DNA of 6,991 bases from an uncultured Collinsella sp. (GTDB lineage Bacteria; Actinomycetota; Coriobacteriia; Coriobacteriales; Coriobacteriaceae): positions 1 through 6,991 of the forward strand of contig CAADSP010000076.1 of the NCBI GenBank assembly GCA_900751755.1, given 5' to 3'. Numbering within the stretch: the first letter of the stretch is position 1; every line of letters starts with the position of its first letter. Of the stretch, positions 1-5,259 are shown piece after piece. The translations under genes and the position numbers were made by a program. The notes beneath the pieces were generated by a model. That model did no database searches. It was not told where the DNA came from and was given only the letters and a program-made list of their open reading frames with translations.

Positions 1-54
1 AGCGCTTCCCTGACACGGAAGAGGTCAGAAGTTCAAATCTTCTAACGCCCACCA
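1..54 (+). tRNA. tRNA-Val (GAC anticodon), 5' part missing
   Basis: This is the 3' portion of a valine tRNA; the window opens inside the D-arm. The anticodon stem pairs CTTCC (5-9) with GGAAG (17-21) around the loop CTGACAC, giving anticodon GAC at 12-14, which reads GUC. A five-base variable loop follows (22-26), then the T-arm AGAAG/CTTCT (27-31 and 39-43) with loop TTCAAAT. The 3' acceptor strand is AACGCCC (44-50), then discriminator A51 and an encoded CCA (52-54). The acceptor strand fits the GGGCG start usual for tRNA-Val, but that half lies outside the window. Charging identity is read from the anticodon only. Confidence 0.93.
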
Positions 55-62
55 AATGTTCG

Positions 63-99
63 CAGCTCAGAGGCTATGTCCTCTGGGCTGTTTTGTTTT
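63..99 (+). terminator. Rho-independent terminator of the tRNA-Val transcript
   Basis: An 11-bp stem pairs CAGCTCAGAGG (63-73) with CCTCTGGGCTG (80-90), with one G-T wobble and a six-base loop. It is followed by TTTTGTTTT (91-99). It starts nine bases after the tRNA CCA end, so it closes the tRNA transcription unit. Confidence 0.93.
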
Positions 100-159
100 A
101 TGTCGCCAAATCCGCCGGCAGTTCCAACCGCCCAACTAGCCAAAAGCCGACCATCTACT

Positions 160-179
160 TGCCGATCTATCCATCGGCA
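160..179. repeat. Perfect 7-bp inverted repeat upstream of the DUF5710 gene
   Basis: TGCCGAT (160-166) and ATCGGCA (173-179) are exact reverse complements separated by six bases. The site lies in the 181-base gap between the tRNA terminator and the DUF5710 gene, about 100 bases before that gene's start. No T-tract follows, so it is not an intrinsic terminator. It could be an operator or a chance palindrome in GC-rich DNA. I see no convincing full promoter in the rest of this gap; TATCCT at 240-245 is a possible -10 box without a clear -35. Confidence 0.4.
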
Positions 180-269
180 TAACCAATCAGTCCGCACCGC
201 AACTTCTCAGCAAAACGCCGCGATGTCTGCGCCCTGCGGTATCCTTGGGCCACTTGCACCTGCAGCACC

Positions 270-275
270 AAGGAG
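270..275 (+). promoter_or_regulatory. Shine-Dalgarno AAGGAG fixing the DUF5710 start
   Basis: AAGGAG lies five bases before the ATG at 281. The in-frame upstream ATG at 245 has no comparable site, and the DUF5710 homology begins directly after 281, so 281 is the start. Confidence 0.85.
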
Positions 276-280
276 CCGCC

Positions 281-967
281 ATGCGCACCGAGCTCGATGT
301 CCCCTTTTCGCACAAAGAAGAAGCCAAGGCGCTGGGCGCCAAATGGGACCGGACCAAGAAGATCTGGTATGTACCCAGCGGCGTCAACCCCGAACCCTTT
401 GCCGAGTGGCTGCCCGGTGTTGACCGATCCGACCCCTCAGCGCCGTATATATATCTAGTACTGGGCAAGCGCGAGTGCTGGAAGTGTCACAAAGAGACCT
501 CGGTCGCGGCCTTCGGCATTCCCTATCGAACCGATAACGACGAGAGCATCGCCATCGCGCACGCGCCCAACGAATCCGGGCACATTGCCATCGACACGGC
601 CAATGCCAACGCACTCGCCATCGTGCCCGCTCTTGGCTGCGTGCCGGGCGAAATCCGCGACTACCTTCTTAAGCGCTGCGGTTACAAGCCCGTAGGCGCG
701 CGAGCCTCCAAAGCCCCGTCGCTCGGCAACACGTGCAGCAGTTGCGACGCGCTGCAAGGCAGCCGCTATCTGTTCGAGGAGCCCTCGTCCCCGTTTGCCC
801 TCACTGCCATCAACAAGCTGCCGGCACTGGAGTTTGTGCGCGTCGAAGTTGCCGGCGTCTTTGGCGTCCCGGCCACGCGCACCGACTTTGACCAGGCGCT
901 CTTTACCTGGGCACGCGACCATCACGCCGAATTCCACAAGCAGCTCGGTGAGGGGATTTATTTGTAG
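281..967 (+). CDS. DUF5710-domain protein with two CxxC pairs
   Basis: The gene encodes 228 residues. Residues 1-45 match the DUF5710 pattern: a short beta strand, then the run VPFSHKEEAKALGAKWD, a tryptophan-tyrosine pair (W29, Y30) and a closing FAEWLPG. DUF5710 is a small domain of unknown biochemical role, often joined to other domains in accessory and mobile-element proteins. The remaining part (about 60-228) has CWKC (C66, C69) and CSSC (C152, C155), which could form one split four-cysteine zinc site; this is inference. There is no signal peptide or membrane segment, so it is probably cytoplasmic. Five AT-rich codons (446-460: TAT ATA TAT CTA GTA) sit at the junction between the two parts, unlike the GC-rich codon use around them. 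The gene converges on the zinc-ribbon gene, with 38 bases between stop codons and no T-tailed terminator. The domain call is firm; the function is unknown. Confidence 0.85.
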   Translation: MRTELDVPFSHKEEAKALGAKWDRTKKIWYVPSGVNPEPFAEWLPGVDRSDPSAPYIYLVLGKRECWKCHKETSVAAFGIPYRTDNDESIAIAHAPNESGHIAIDTANANALAIVPALGCVPGEIRDYLLKRCGYKPVGARASKAPSLGNTCSSCDALQGSRYLFEEPSSPFALTAINKLPALEFVRVEVAGVFGVPATRTDFDQALFTWARDHHAEFHKQLGEGIYL

Positions 968-1005
968 GGACGGAAAGGCCTTCACAGTCAGCTCCTCCGT
1001 ATCAC

Positions 1006-1290
1006 CTATCCCTCGTCGCCGGCGTCGTACACGATATCGAGGCCACAAACGGGGCATTTCTCCGGATACACCGGCATATGAACGCCTGTCTGTTTTCTCA
1101 CTTCATCGCTGAACCTGTCGCGCGCATCGATGAACCGAATGTCGAGCCACGGTATTTGCGAGCCGCAGCAAGGGCAGGTGACGACAAACGACCCGCAATC
1201 AACCTCTACGCTCGGAAACATATTGTTGTCTATAAGGGCACACGGCAGTTTTCCGTACTTCCCCATCGCAATATCGCCTCGCCAGCTCAT
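1006..1290 (-). CDS. Small zinc-ribbon-like protein (94 aa), unknown function
   Basis: I do not recognise a named family. The start at 1290 (MSWRGD) is chosen because GAGAGGGGAG (1296-1305 on this strand) lies five bases upstream; the longer in-frame reading to 1362 has no such site. The protein has two CxxC knuckles, C39-P-C-C42 and C79-P-V-C82, each followed by glycine as in rubredoxin and zinc-ribbon folds. They probably bind one zinc ion. C17 and C32 are further cysteines. There are no membrane segments. It lies 122 bases downstream of the HNH gene on the same strand, so the two may be co-transcribed, although the gap is large enough for its own promoter (a weak TATAGC box is the only candidate seen). 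A zinc ribbon next to a nuclease could serve in DNA or protein binding. This is speculation from position only. Confidence 0.75.
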   Translation of the reverse strand: MSWRGDIAMGKYGKLPCALIDNNMFPSVEVDCGSFVVTCPCCGSQIPWLDIRFIDARDRFSDEVRKQTGVHMPVYPEKCPVCGLDIVYDAGDEG

Positions 1291-1412
1291 ACACGCTCCC
1301 CTCTCGCTATACAAAACAGGAAGAACATGCACCGGCGGGCATGCGCGAGATTGCATCGCCACGCGATCCGATCAAACAACACGATCGTCAAAGAATGCCA
1401 AAGCCAAATACG

Positions 1413-2495
1413 CTAATACGGCAGAAGCCCCGCCTTTTCACGCTTCTTTTCCGAGCGATCGAACTCAATGCGATGGGCCTCAAGAAACACCGTATTGGGT
1501 CGCCACTGACGCTCATTCGGCTGCCTTAGCGTCGCACCCGCAAAGGAAGCGTAGCCGGTCTTATCCAGCAGGTACGATCCGCGCAGCCGATATTCGCCGC
1601 AAACAGGCTCAAACGAAATCAGATGAGCATCGAATAAAGCATGTAAGTCGCGCCGAAGCAGAATGCCGTTGCTGGCAACCTGCGATTTGGGTCCCGAGTA
1701 ATTCTCGATATGTGCAGCCTCCAGAGCTTCGCTGACGCCGCAGTCCGACACCGCGCAACGGCCATCATAGGCGGCAACGAGCTGCTTGCGGAACCATTGC
1801 TGCCCCAATCGCTCGCGCCTTAACGCATAGCGGACCTTTTCGTCGTCGGTCGTACCCTGTCCGGCAAACTCAATATCGACGGGCATGTGCTTCAGATAGC
1901 TCATGTCGGGTGCAAAACGGGGGTCCGGTCCGCCTTTATGAACAGGACCGTGCAGAACAAACCATCCGTTTTCGGGCTCGAACCGTTCAACAAACGCAAG
2001 GCCGAGCACCTTGTAGCCCACCTCGGTTGCAAATATGACTCCGACTGGAACGCCACATTCCATGCAGTTGAGCATTTTACGGTTGTAATTCTGGTCTCGA
2101 GAACCAACGGCGCCTGGCGCTTGGACCGAATACTTAATGACCCACGTACCATCGTCCAAATAGAGCGGAGGTACATCGGTGTAGAAGCTCTTTTTAGAGT
2201 TATGGACCGAAAGCGCAAAGATCTTATTGGGATCTTGCTTCACCCGATCCTGGCCCGGCCAGAAGATCCCTGAATCCCGCGTTACGGGAAAGAAGTCCGA
2301 GCCAATTCTCAAACGATACTGATACTGAGGGCTATCTTCCTTGGTGTGGTGCGGAAGGCTGGTCCAAACGCCGCCGCGCTGTTCCTCACCCAGAAACCAC
2401 TCCCATGCCTCAACGTATTCGGAAGGCACGAGACTGCAGGCGCGGTCATAGCTTGGTCCATCCATCAACGGAACAGCAAGGTCAATGTCGTTCAT
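1413..2495 (-). CDS. HNH endonuclease with N-terminal SRA-like domain (McrA/type IV-like)
   Basis: This is a 360-residue putative DNA endonuclease. The C-terminal HNH domain covers about residues 232-295. It shows a cysteine pair (C247, C252), the EAAHI motif with catalytic H262, N276 in NGILLRRD, and H285 in DLHALFD, which are the beta-beta-alpha-metal residues of active HNH nucleases. The N-terminal region (about 70-185) includes ALSVHNSKKSFYTD, a tryptophan-tyrosine strand, NRKMLNCMECGVPVGVI and a following VLGLAFVERF. It resembles the SRA-like domains placed before HNH in ScoMcrA-type and similar enzymes, which read modified bases. That assignment is from memory of the pattern and is less sure than the HNH call. 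The ATG at 2495 is preferred because AGGTG (2502-2506) lies six bases upstream; a GTG at 2504 would add three residues but has a poorer site. The zinc-ribbon gene follows on the same strand. No methyltransferase is present, which fits a modification-dependent enzyme better than a classical restriction pair. Confidence 0.85.
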   Translation of the reverse strand: MNDIDLAVPLMDGPSYDRACSLVPSEYVEAWEWFLGEEQRGGVWTSLPHHTKEDSPQYQYRLRIGSDFFPVTRDSGIFWPGQDRVKQDPNKIFALSVHNSKKSFYTDVPPLYLDDGTWVIKYSVQAPGAVGSRDQNYNRKMLNCMECGVPVGVIFATEVGYKVLGLAFVERFEPENGWFVLHGPVHKGGPDPRFAPDMSYLKHMPVDIEFAGQGTTDDEKVRYALRRERLGQQWFRKQLVAAYDGRCAVSDCGVSEALEAAHIENYSGPKSQVASNGILLRRDLHALFDAHLISFEPVCGEYRLRGSYLLDKTGYASFAGATLRQPNERQWRPNTVFLEAHRIEFDRSEKKREKAGLLPY

Positions 2496-2647
2496 CGCCA
2501 GCACCTACAACCATACGAACGCGAGTCATGCCCCTCAATAATATGGCCGAGAGTCAATTATTACGAGATCTCATTCCGCGATCGGCACATCGTTGATGCT
2601 CTCGGTTTGCCGCTGGCGCGTTTGTACCCCGCTGCCCCACTTCCCTG

Positions 2648-2653
2648 TATACT
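2648..2653 (+). promoter_or_regulatory. Candidate -10 box TATACT for the 163-aa gene
   Basis: TATACT lies 47 bases before the Shine-Dalgarno site of the gene starting at 2711. TTGTAC at 2622-2627 is a possible -35, but the 20-base spacer is longer than usual. The same TATACT box precedes the protease gene at 5202. The rest of the 215-base gap between the divergent genes at 2495 and 2711 shows no convincing promoter for the HNH gene. Confidence 0.45.
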
Positions 2654-2670
2654 GATGTAGCACGTGTTTC

Positions 2671-2692
2671 ATCCGGGCTTGTTGGGCCGGAT
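2671..2692 (+). repeat. Leader stem-loop before the 163-aa gene
   Basis: ATCCGG (2671-2676) pairs with CCGGAT (2687-2692) across a ten-base loop. It lies between the TATACT box and the Shine-Dalgarno site GGGAGG (2700-2705). There is no T-tract, so it is more likely a leader hairpin or protein site than a terminator. The short stem means chance cannot be excluded. Confidence 0.35.
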
Positions 2693-2710
2693 TGTTCATG
2701 GGAGGTTCTT

Positions 2711-3202
2711 GTGGCTGTTTCGAATCCGCCTAAGGGAAGCGTTTCTTCTTCGTCCATCAAGCCGGTTACGCGCAAGGCCGTGCGTTGCCAGCGCGAGGTC
2801 GCTTGGCTTGTCACGCAGGCAGCGGGCAGGCTTGTGGCGACCACTCAGGACGTCAATGCGCCTACGCCGAGCTTTGTGCTGGCAGTGGCGCTGGATCGAG
2901 TACGCCAGCTGGAACTCGCCGCACAAGAAGACGGCAACCATCTTGGCTACCAGGACGCTATGGCGCCCGACCTGCAAACGTTCTGCCACATGGCCAAGTT
3001 GCCCGCCGCGCCCAATGCGCTTTCGGACGCAGGCTACATGTTTACGCTTTCGGGCGCGGACCTTATCCGCGACATCTATGCATACTGCAGCGAGCTCGCC
3101 GAGCGCCACGTCTTTGGCACGGCCGAAGTCAAACCGGGAAATGTCATCAAGCTGATTCTTAGGCTGTTCTTGAGAGACGGGTTCGGGGCCATGCCGGCGT
3201 AA
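2711..3202 (+). CDS. Hypothetical protein, 163 aa, GTG start
   Basis: I do not recognise a family. The GTG start at 2711 is supported by GGGAGG (2700-2705) five bases upstream and by codon use that matches the neighbouring genes from that point on. Residues 1-20 are a serine- and proline-rich tail, probably disordered. From about residue 25 the protein looks mostly alpha-helical, with alternating charged and hydrophobic stretches (for example VLAVALDRVRQLELAAQED, 56-74). It ends with a short LFLRDGF segment. There is no signal peptide, no membrane helix and no cysteine cluster (C26, C92 and C126 are spread out). It converges on the AlbA_2 gene with about 100 bases between stop codons. It is divergent from the HNH gene, so it is not in that operon. 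A small adaptor or nucleic-acid-binding role would be a guess. Confidence 0.72.
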   Translation: MAVSNPPKGSVSSSSIKPVTRKAVRCQREVAWLVTQAAGRLVATTQDVNAPTPSFVLAVALDRVRQLELAAQEDGNHLGYQDAMAPDLQTFCHMAKLPAAPNALSDAGYMFTLSGADLIRDIYAYCSELAERHVFGTAEVKPGNVIKLILRLFLRDGFGAMPA

Positions 3203-3253
3203 GCCGAGTCTTTAGCATCACCGTCGGCTGGGCAACAACCGCTTTACCTTAAT

Positions 3254-3292
3254 GGACGCCAATCGAGGGTCGATTATTGGGTCGCCTCGTCC
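3254..3292. repeat. Nested inverted repeat in the convergent gap 3203-3302
   Basis: The centre is a perfect 6-3-6 palindrome, AATCGA GGG TCGATT (3261-3275). It is extended by CC (3259-3260) and GG (3279-3280) across a three-base bulge, and enclosed by GGACG (3254-3258) and CGTCC (3288-3292). It lies between the stops of two convergent genes, the usual place for a bidirectional terminator. No T-run follows on either strand, so intrinsic termination would be weak. A shorter pair, AGCCGA/TCGGCT (3202-3207 and 3224-3229), lies to the left. Confidence 0.4.
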
Positions 3293-3302
3293 ACTAACGC
3301 AT

Positions 3303-4769
3303 CTATCCCACGCGCTCCGACAGTCGATACTTGCGGTTGCGGCTCGTCGCCGGCGCCGTGGGCTCAAGCTCGCCTTGAGCAATGAGCGCGTTGACGCGCG
3401 ACCTAACCTGGGAAATTGTAAGCCCCGTGCGTTCTGCCAGCTCACGCGTCCCCAGCTCGCCGTAGTGTTTGAGTGCCGTCACAATTAAGCCCCCGCCATG
3501 ATCGACCGGCTCGATCTTTGAACGGTAAAGTACGACCTTGAACCGATCGAATCCCAGGCGGAACAGGGGATCGGCCAGACCATACGCGCGCATGGCATCG
3601 ATCATCATCGGGATGCCCGAGCCATTGCCCTCAACCGGCGAACCTGCGCCATCCGGCAGCGGAACAATCGACATGAGCTTCACAAGCGTCGCGTTACGGC
3701 ATCGGGAGCTGCCGTCAAACAAGCTCTCGCGAGTCATTCCCCCGTAAAGGCCGCCAGGATTCGTCACCTCGACACGATCGTCAAAGACGTCGACGGCAAT
3801 CGATTGTCCACAGAACCGATCCCCGTATTCTCGATGGATTACGGCGTTGGCGATTGCCTCGCGCAGAACCTCCTCGGGAATCTCAAGCGAGTCGACACGC
3901 GAGACGCCTTGGACGGTCGAGGTTCGCCGCAAATGCTCGGCGACGGCTGCGACGGCATCCGAGATCATCTCGCCCAACGTTCCCTCACAGATTGTGCGGT
4001 CCATGAATCTCAGCGACCCCGCCATGCCCTTCTGAGTTCCCGCATGGACAGCCACGTCAATGAAGAGCTTGGGATAGAACTGCTGAGGGTAGGTGCCCAC
4101 AACTAGGAGTCCAGCCTTGGTGACATTGCCCTGGGAATCAAGGATATTTAGGCGCTCCAGCTTCGTTTGTTTGTCCGGCGCGCCGCGCATTGCCCGGGGC
4201 GTCAACGAGAAAGCCCGATCTATCGTACGGTCGACCAGCGTCTCGTCGAGATCGTCCGCGCCCGCACCCGCCACCGCGTCGCGATCGCTCGGAGTCGCTC
4301 GACCGTATGACGCCAATGCGAGCACCTCGGTCGATGAAAGCGGCACATCTTTGTCATCGATGCGCTTGTAGCTGCCGCCCTGGGCGCCCCGCTCTATGAC
4401 ATAGCAGGGCTTGCTCGACGGATCGAGCTCCTCAATGGTAATGACGAGAACGATGGCGCCCTGAAGCTCCACTCGCTCGATCGTGTACTTGGGCGGATTG
4501 GCCAGCTTTCCTCGACCTCCCGCATCACCCATGCCTGACACAAATTGGTTGAGCACTTTCTCGGTCTCGAAGTTCTCAACCGAGACAAAACCTGCGCGCT
4601 CACTCACTCCGAGCACGATGGTTCCGCCGGCAGTGTTCGCGAATGCGCTCACCGTTTCCCACACGTCGCGGGAAAGCGTCGTGGCGCTCTCCTTCACTTC
4701 GACGTTAAGATCATCCGAGCCCATACGCCTTAAAGACTCAAGCAGACCGGTCAGCTCGTTTTCGTTCAT
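3303..4769 (-). CDS. AlbA_2 (Schlafen-type) / HATPase_c_4 / winged-helix transcriptional regulator
   Basis: This 488-residue protein belongs to the group of predicted HTH regulators that join an AlbA_2 domain to a GHKL-type ATPase domain. Residues about 20-155 are AlbA_2: the ExK pair (E24, K26) in NVEVKES, and SAFANTAGGTIVLGV (41-55). Residues about 295-415 match HATPase_c_4: the N-box helix REAIANAVIHREY with E304 and N308, the NPGGLYGG loop (337-344) and the glycine loop GNGSGI (381-386). Residues 424-488 form a winged helix-turn-helix (TRELAERTGLTISQVRSRVNALIAQG). Members are thought to be cytoplasmic DNA-binding, ATP-responsive regulators, some within defence or mobile loci; the exact ligand is unknown. 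The ATG at 4769 is preferred: AAAGGA (4777-4782) lies seven bases upstream, while the GTG at 4775 would leave only one base. The repeat-rich upstream gap suggests multi-site, possibly autogenous control. It is monocistronic here. Confidence 0.9.
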   Translation of the reverse strand: MNENELTGLLESLRRMGSDDLNVEVKESATTLSRDVWETVSAFANTAGGTIVLGVSERAGFVSVENFETEKVLNQFVSGMGDAGGRGKLANPPKYTIERVELQGAIVLVITIEELDPSSKPCYVIERGAQGGSYKRIDDKDVPLSSTEVLALASYGRATPSDRDAVAGAGADDLDETLVDRTIDRAFSLTPRAMRGAPDKQTKLERLNILDSQGNVTKAGLLVVGTYPQQFYPKLFIDVAVHAGTQKGMAGSLRFMDRTICEGTLGEMISDAVAAVAEHLRRTSTVQGVSRVDSLEIPEEVLREAIANAVIHREYGDRFCGQSIAVDVFDDRVEVTNPGGLYGGMTRESLFDGSSRCRNATLVKLMSIVPLPDGAGSPVEGNGSGIPMMIDAMRAYGLADPLFRLGFDRFKVVLYRSKIEPVDHGGGLIVTALKHYGELGTRELAERTGLTISQVRSRVNALIAQGELEPTAPATSRNRKYRLSERVG

Positions 4770-4821
4770 CTGCACGTCCTTTCGCTCGGTCCCGCGGAGA
4801 ATGCCGCGGATAGATTTCCCT

Positions 4822-4889
4822 CGTCTCTCAGTTATCTCTCGTAATTATCTCTCTATCTCTCGGCTTAGAGATAAGAGATAGATAGAGAT
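4822..4889. repeat. Left cluster of TTATCTCTC-type repeats with inverted GAGATA copies
   Basis: On the + strand TCTCTC occurs at 4824-4829, 4835-4840, 4848-4853 and 4856-4861. Two of these sit in the exact 9-mer TTATCTCTC (4832-4840 and 4845-4853). Immediately to the right come inverted forms: AGAGATA at 4867-4873 and 4874-4880, and AGAGAT at 4884-4889, so the cluster as a whole is roughly palindromic around 4862-4866. Hexamer starts at 4835 and 4856 are 21 bases apart and those at 4824 and 4835 are 11 apart, close to whole helical turns, which would place bound protein on one face. It lies in the probable 5' leader of the AlbA_2 gene. Simple-sequence slippage is the alternative. Confidence 0.65.
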
Positions 4890-4895
4890 GGAATG

Positions 4896-4935
4896 TCTAC
4901 CATTTGCTTCATTTATACATATTTTTGCTGGTAGA
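4896..4935. repeat. 7-bp inverted repeat TCTACCA / TGGTAGA around a candidate promoter
   Basis: TCTACCA (4896-4902) and TGGTAGA (4929-4935) are exact reverse complements, 26 bases apart. They enclose the candidate -10 box of the AlbA_2 gene, and the right arm touches its -35. The arrangement suits a dimeric repressor, but no binding protein is known. Confidence 0.45.
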
Positions 4936-4939
4936 ACAA
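4912..4939 (-). promoter_or_regulatory. Candidate promoter of the AlbA_2 regulator gene
   Basis: On the minus strand TTGTTC (4934-4939) is followed after 16 bases by TATAAA (4912-4917). The -35 matches the TTGACA consensus only in its first three bases; the -10 is good. Transcription would start near 4905, giving a leader of about 135 bases containing the left repeat cluster. No better pair is visible nearer the gene. Confidence 0.4.
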
Positions 4940-4941
4940 TC

Positions 4942-4958
4942 GGTATTGAGACAATACC
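4942..4958. repeat. Perfect 7-3-7 palindrome GGTATTG-AGA-CAATACC
   Basis: GGTATTG (4942-4948) and CAATACC (4952-4958) are exact reverse complements with a three-base centre. The size and odd-length centre resemble operators of dimeric HTH regulators. It lies three bases upstream of the candidate -35 of the AlbA_2 gene and also contains GAGAC, related to the surrounding repeat word. Confidence 0.55.
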
Positions 4959-4980
4959 ATGATTACCTGTCTCTTTGCTG

Positions 4981-5056
4981 CTCAGTTATCTCTCATATTT
5001 TTCTCCCATCTTCCTGTCATCTCTCATATTAGAGACGAATGAGAGACGAGAGATAC
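4981..5056. repeat. Right cluster of TTATCTCTC-type repeats
   Basis: CTCAGTTATCTCTC at 4981-4994 is an exact 14-bp copy of 4827-4840 in the left cluster. ATCTCTCATATT occurs twice (4988-4999 and 5019-5030), 31 bases apart, about three helical turns. TCTCTCAT (5020-5027) and ATGAGAGA (5039-5046) form an inverted pair, and a further GAGAGAT lies at 5048-5054. The cluster faces the protease promoter about 150 bases away and the AlbA_2 promoter about 50 bases away, so it could serve either gene. Confidence 0.6.
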
Positions 5057-5201
5057 GCGAGCGATGGACGAGCGAGGATTTTCGGACGGTCGGATATCGA
5101 GAGTGTCCAATTTTCCACGCTCGTGCGGCGGGCACGCGGGACCTATGCCCAATCCGCTGGCATCGTCGTCAGTTCGCCGCAGAGTCGCGGCCCCATATGG
5201 G

Positions 5202-5207
5202 TATACT
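5202..5207 (+). promoter_or_regulatory. Candidate -10 box TATACT of the protease gene
   Basis: TATACT lies 38 bases before the Shine-Dalgarno site of the protease gene, a normal leader length. No good -35 is visible at 16-18 bases upstream. The box is identical to the one at 2648. Confidence 0.5.
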
Positions 5208-5227
5208 CTCGAGGATTCGACTCGATT

Positions 5228-5252
5228 CGCCCCCGCTGGGGCGTCAAAGGAG
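5228..5252 (+). promoter_or_regulatory. Leader hairpin abutting the protease Shine-Dalgarno site
   Basis: CGCCCC (5228-5233) pairs perfectly with GGGGCG (5238-5243) around the tetraloop CGCT. AAAGGAG (5246-5252) begins two bases later and lies seven bases before the ATG at 5260. The stem is all G-C and should form readily in the mRNA. It leaves the Shine-Dalgarno site free, so it may affect transcript stability or initiation more than block it. No T-tract follows. Confidence 0.5.
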
Positions 5253-5259
5253 ACTGCAT

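Larger units (their letters stand above)
4770..5259. other. 490-bp gene-free, AT-rich regulatory gap between divergent genes
   Basis: No gene is supported here. From about 4830 to 5035 the DNA is clearly more AT-rich than its surroundings. It carries many TCTCTC/GAGAGA words, direct repeats and palindromes, listed separately. The part nearest the AlbA_2 gene (4770-4820) is GC-rich and holds its Shine-Dalgarno site. The stretch 5057-5190 shows nothing I can name. Confidence 0.7.

Noticed and set aside
1..54. tRNA end as a proven phage attachment site
   Set aside because: I looked for a second copy of the T-arm/acceptor end in the window and saw none, and there is no integrase gene.
76..423. 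115-codon plus-strand frame starting inside the tRNA terminator
   Set aside because: Its start lies in the terminator loop, it has no ribosome binding site and it overlaps the DUF5710 gene in another frame.
968..1005. Terminator between the convergent DUF5710 and zinc-ribbon genes
   Set aside because: Only a short AAGGCCTT palindrome and no T-run are present.
455..1057. 200-codon minus-strand frame opposite the DUF5710 gene
   Set aside because: Arginine- and alanine-rich shadow translation with no motif; the plus-strand frame has a recognised domain and a good ribosome binding site.
1130..1735. 201-codon plus-strand frame across the zinc-ribbon and HNH genes
   Set aside because: It crosses the gap between two supported minus-strand genes, has no Shine-Dalgarno site and shows no family features.
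2554..3109. Minus-strand frames opposite the 163-residue gene
   Set aside because: They are rich in R and H with no start signals, as expected for antisense of GC-rich coding DNA.
4822..5056. CRISPR array or integron-type repeat array
   Set aside because: The repeated words are 6-14 bases, irregularly spaced and in both orientations, with no uniform spacers and no cas genes.
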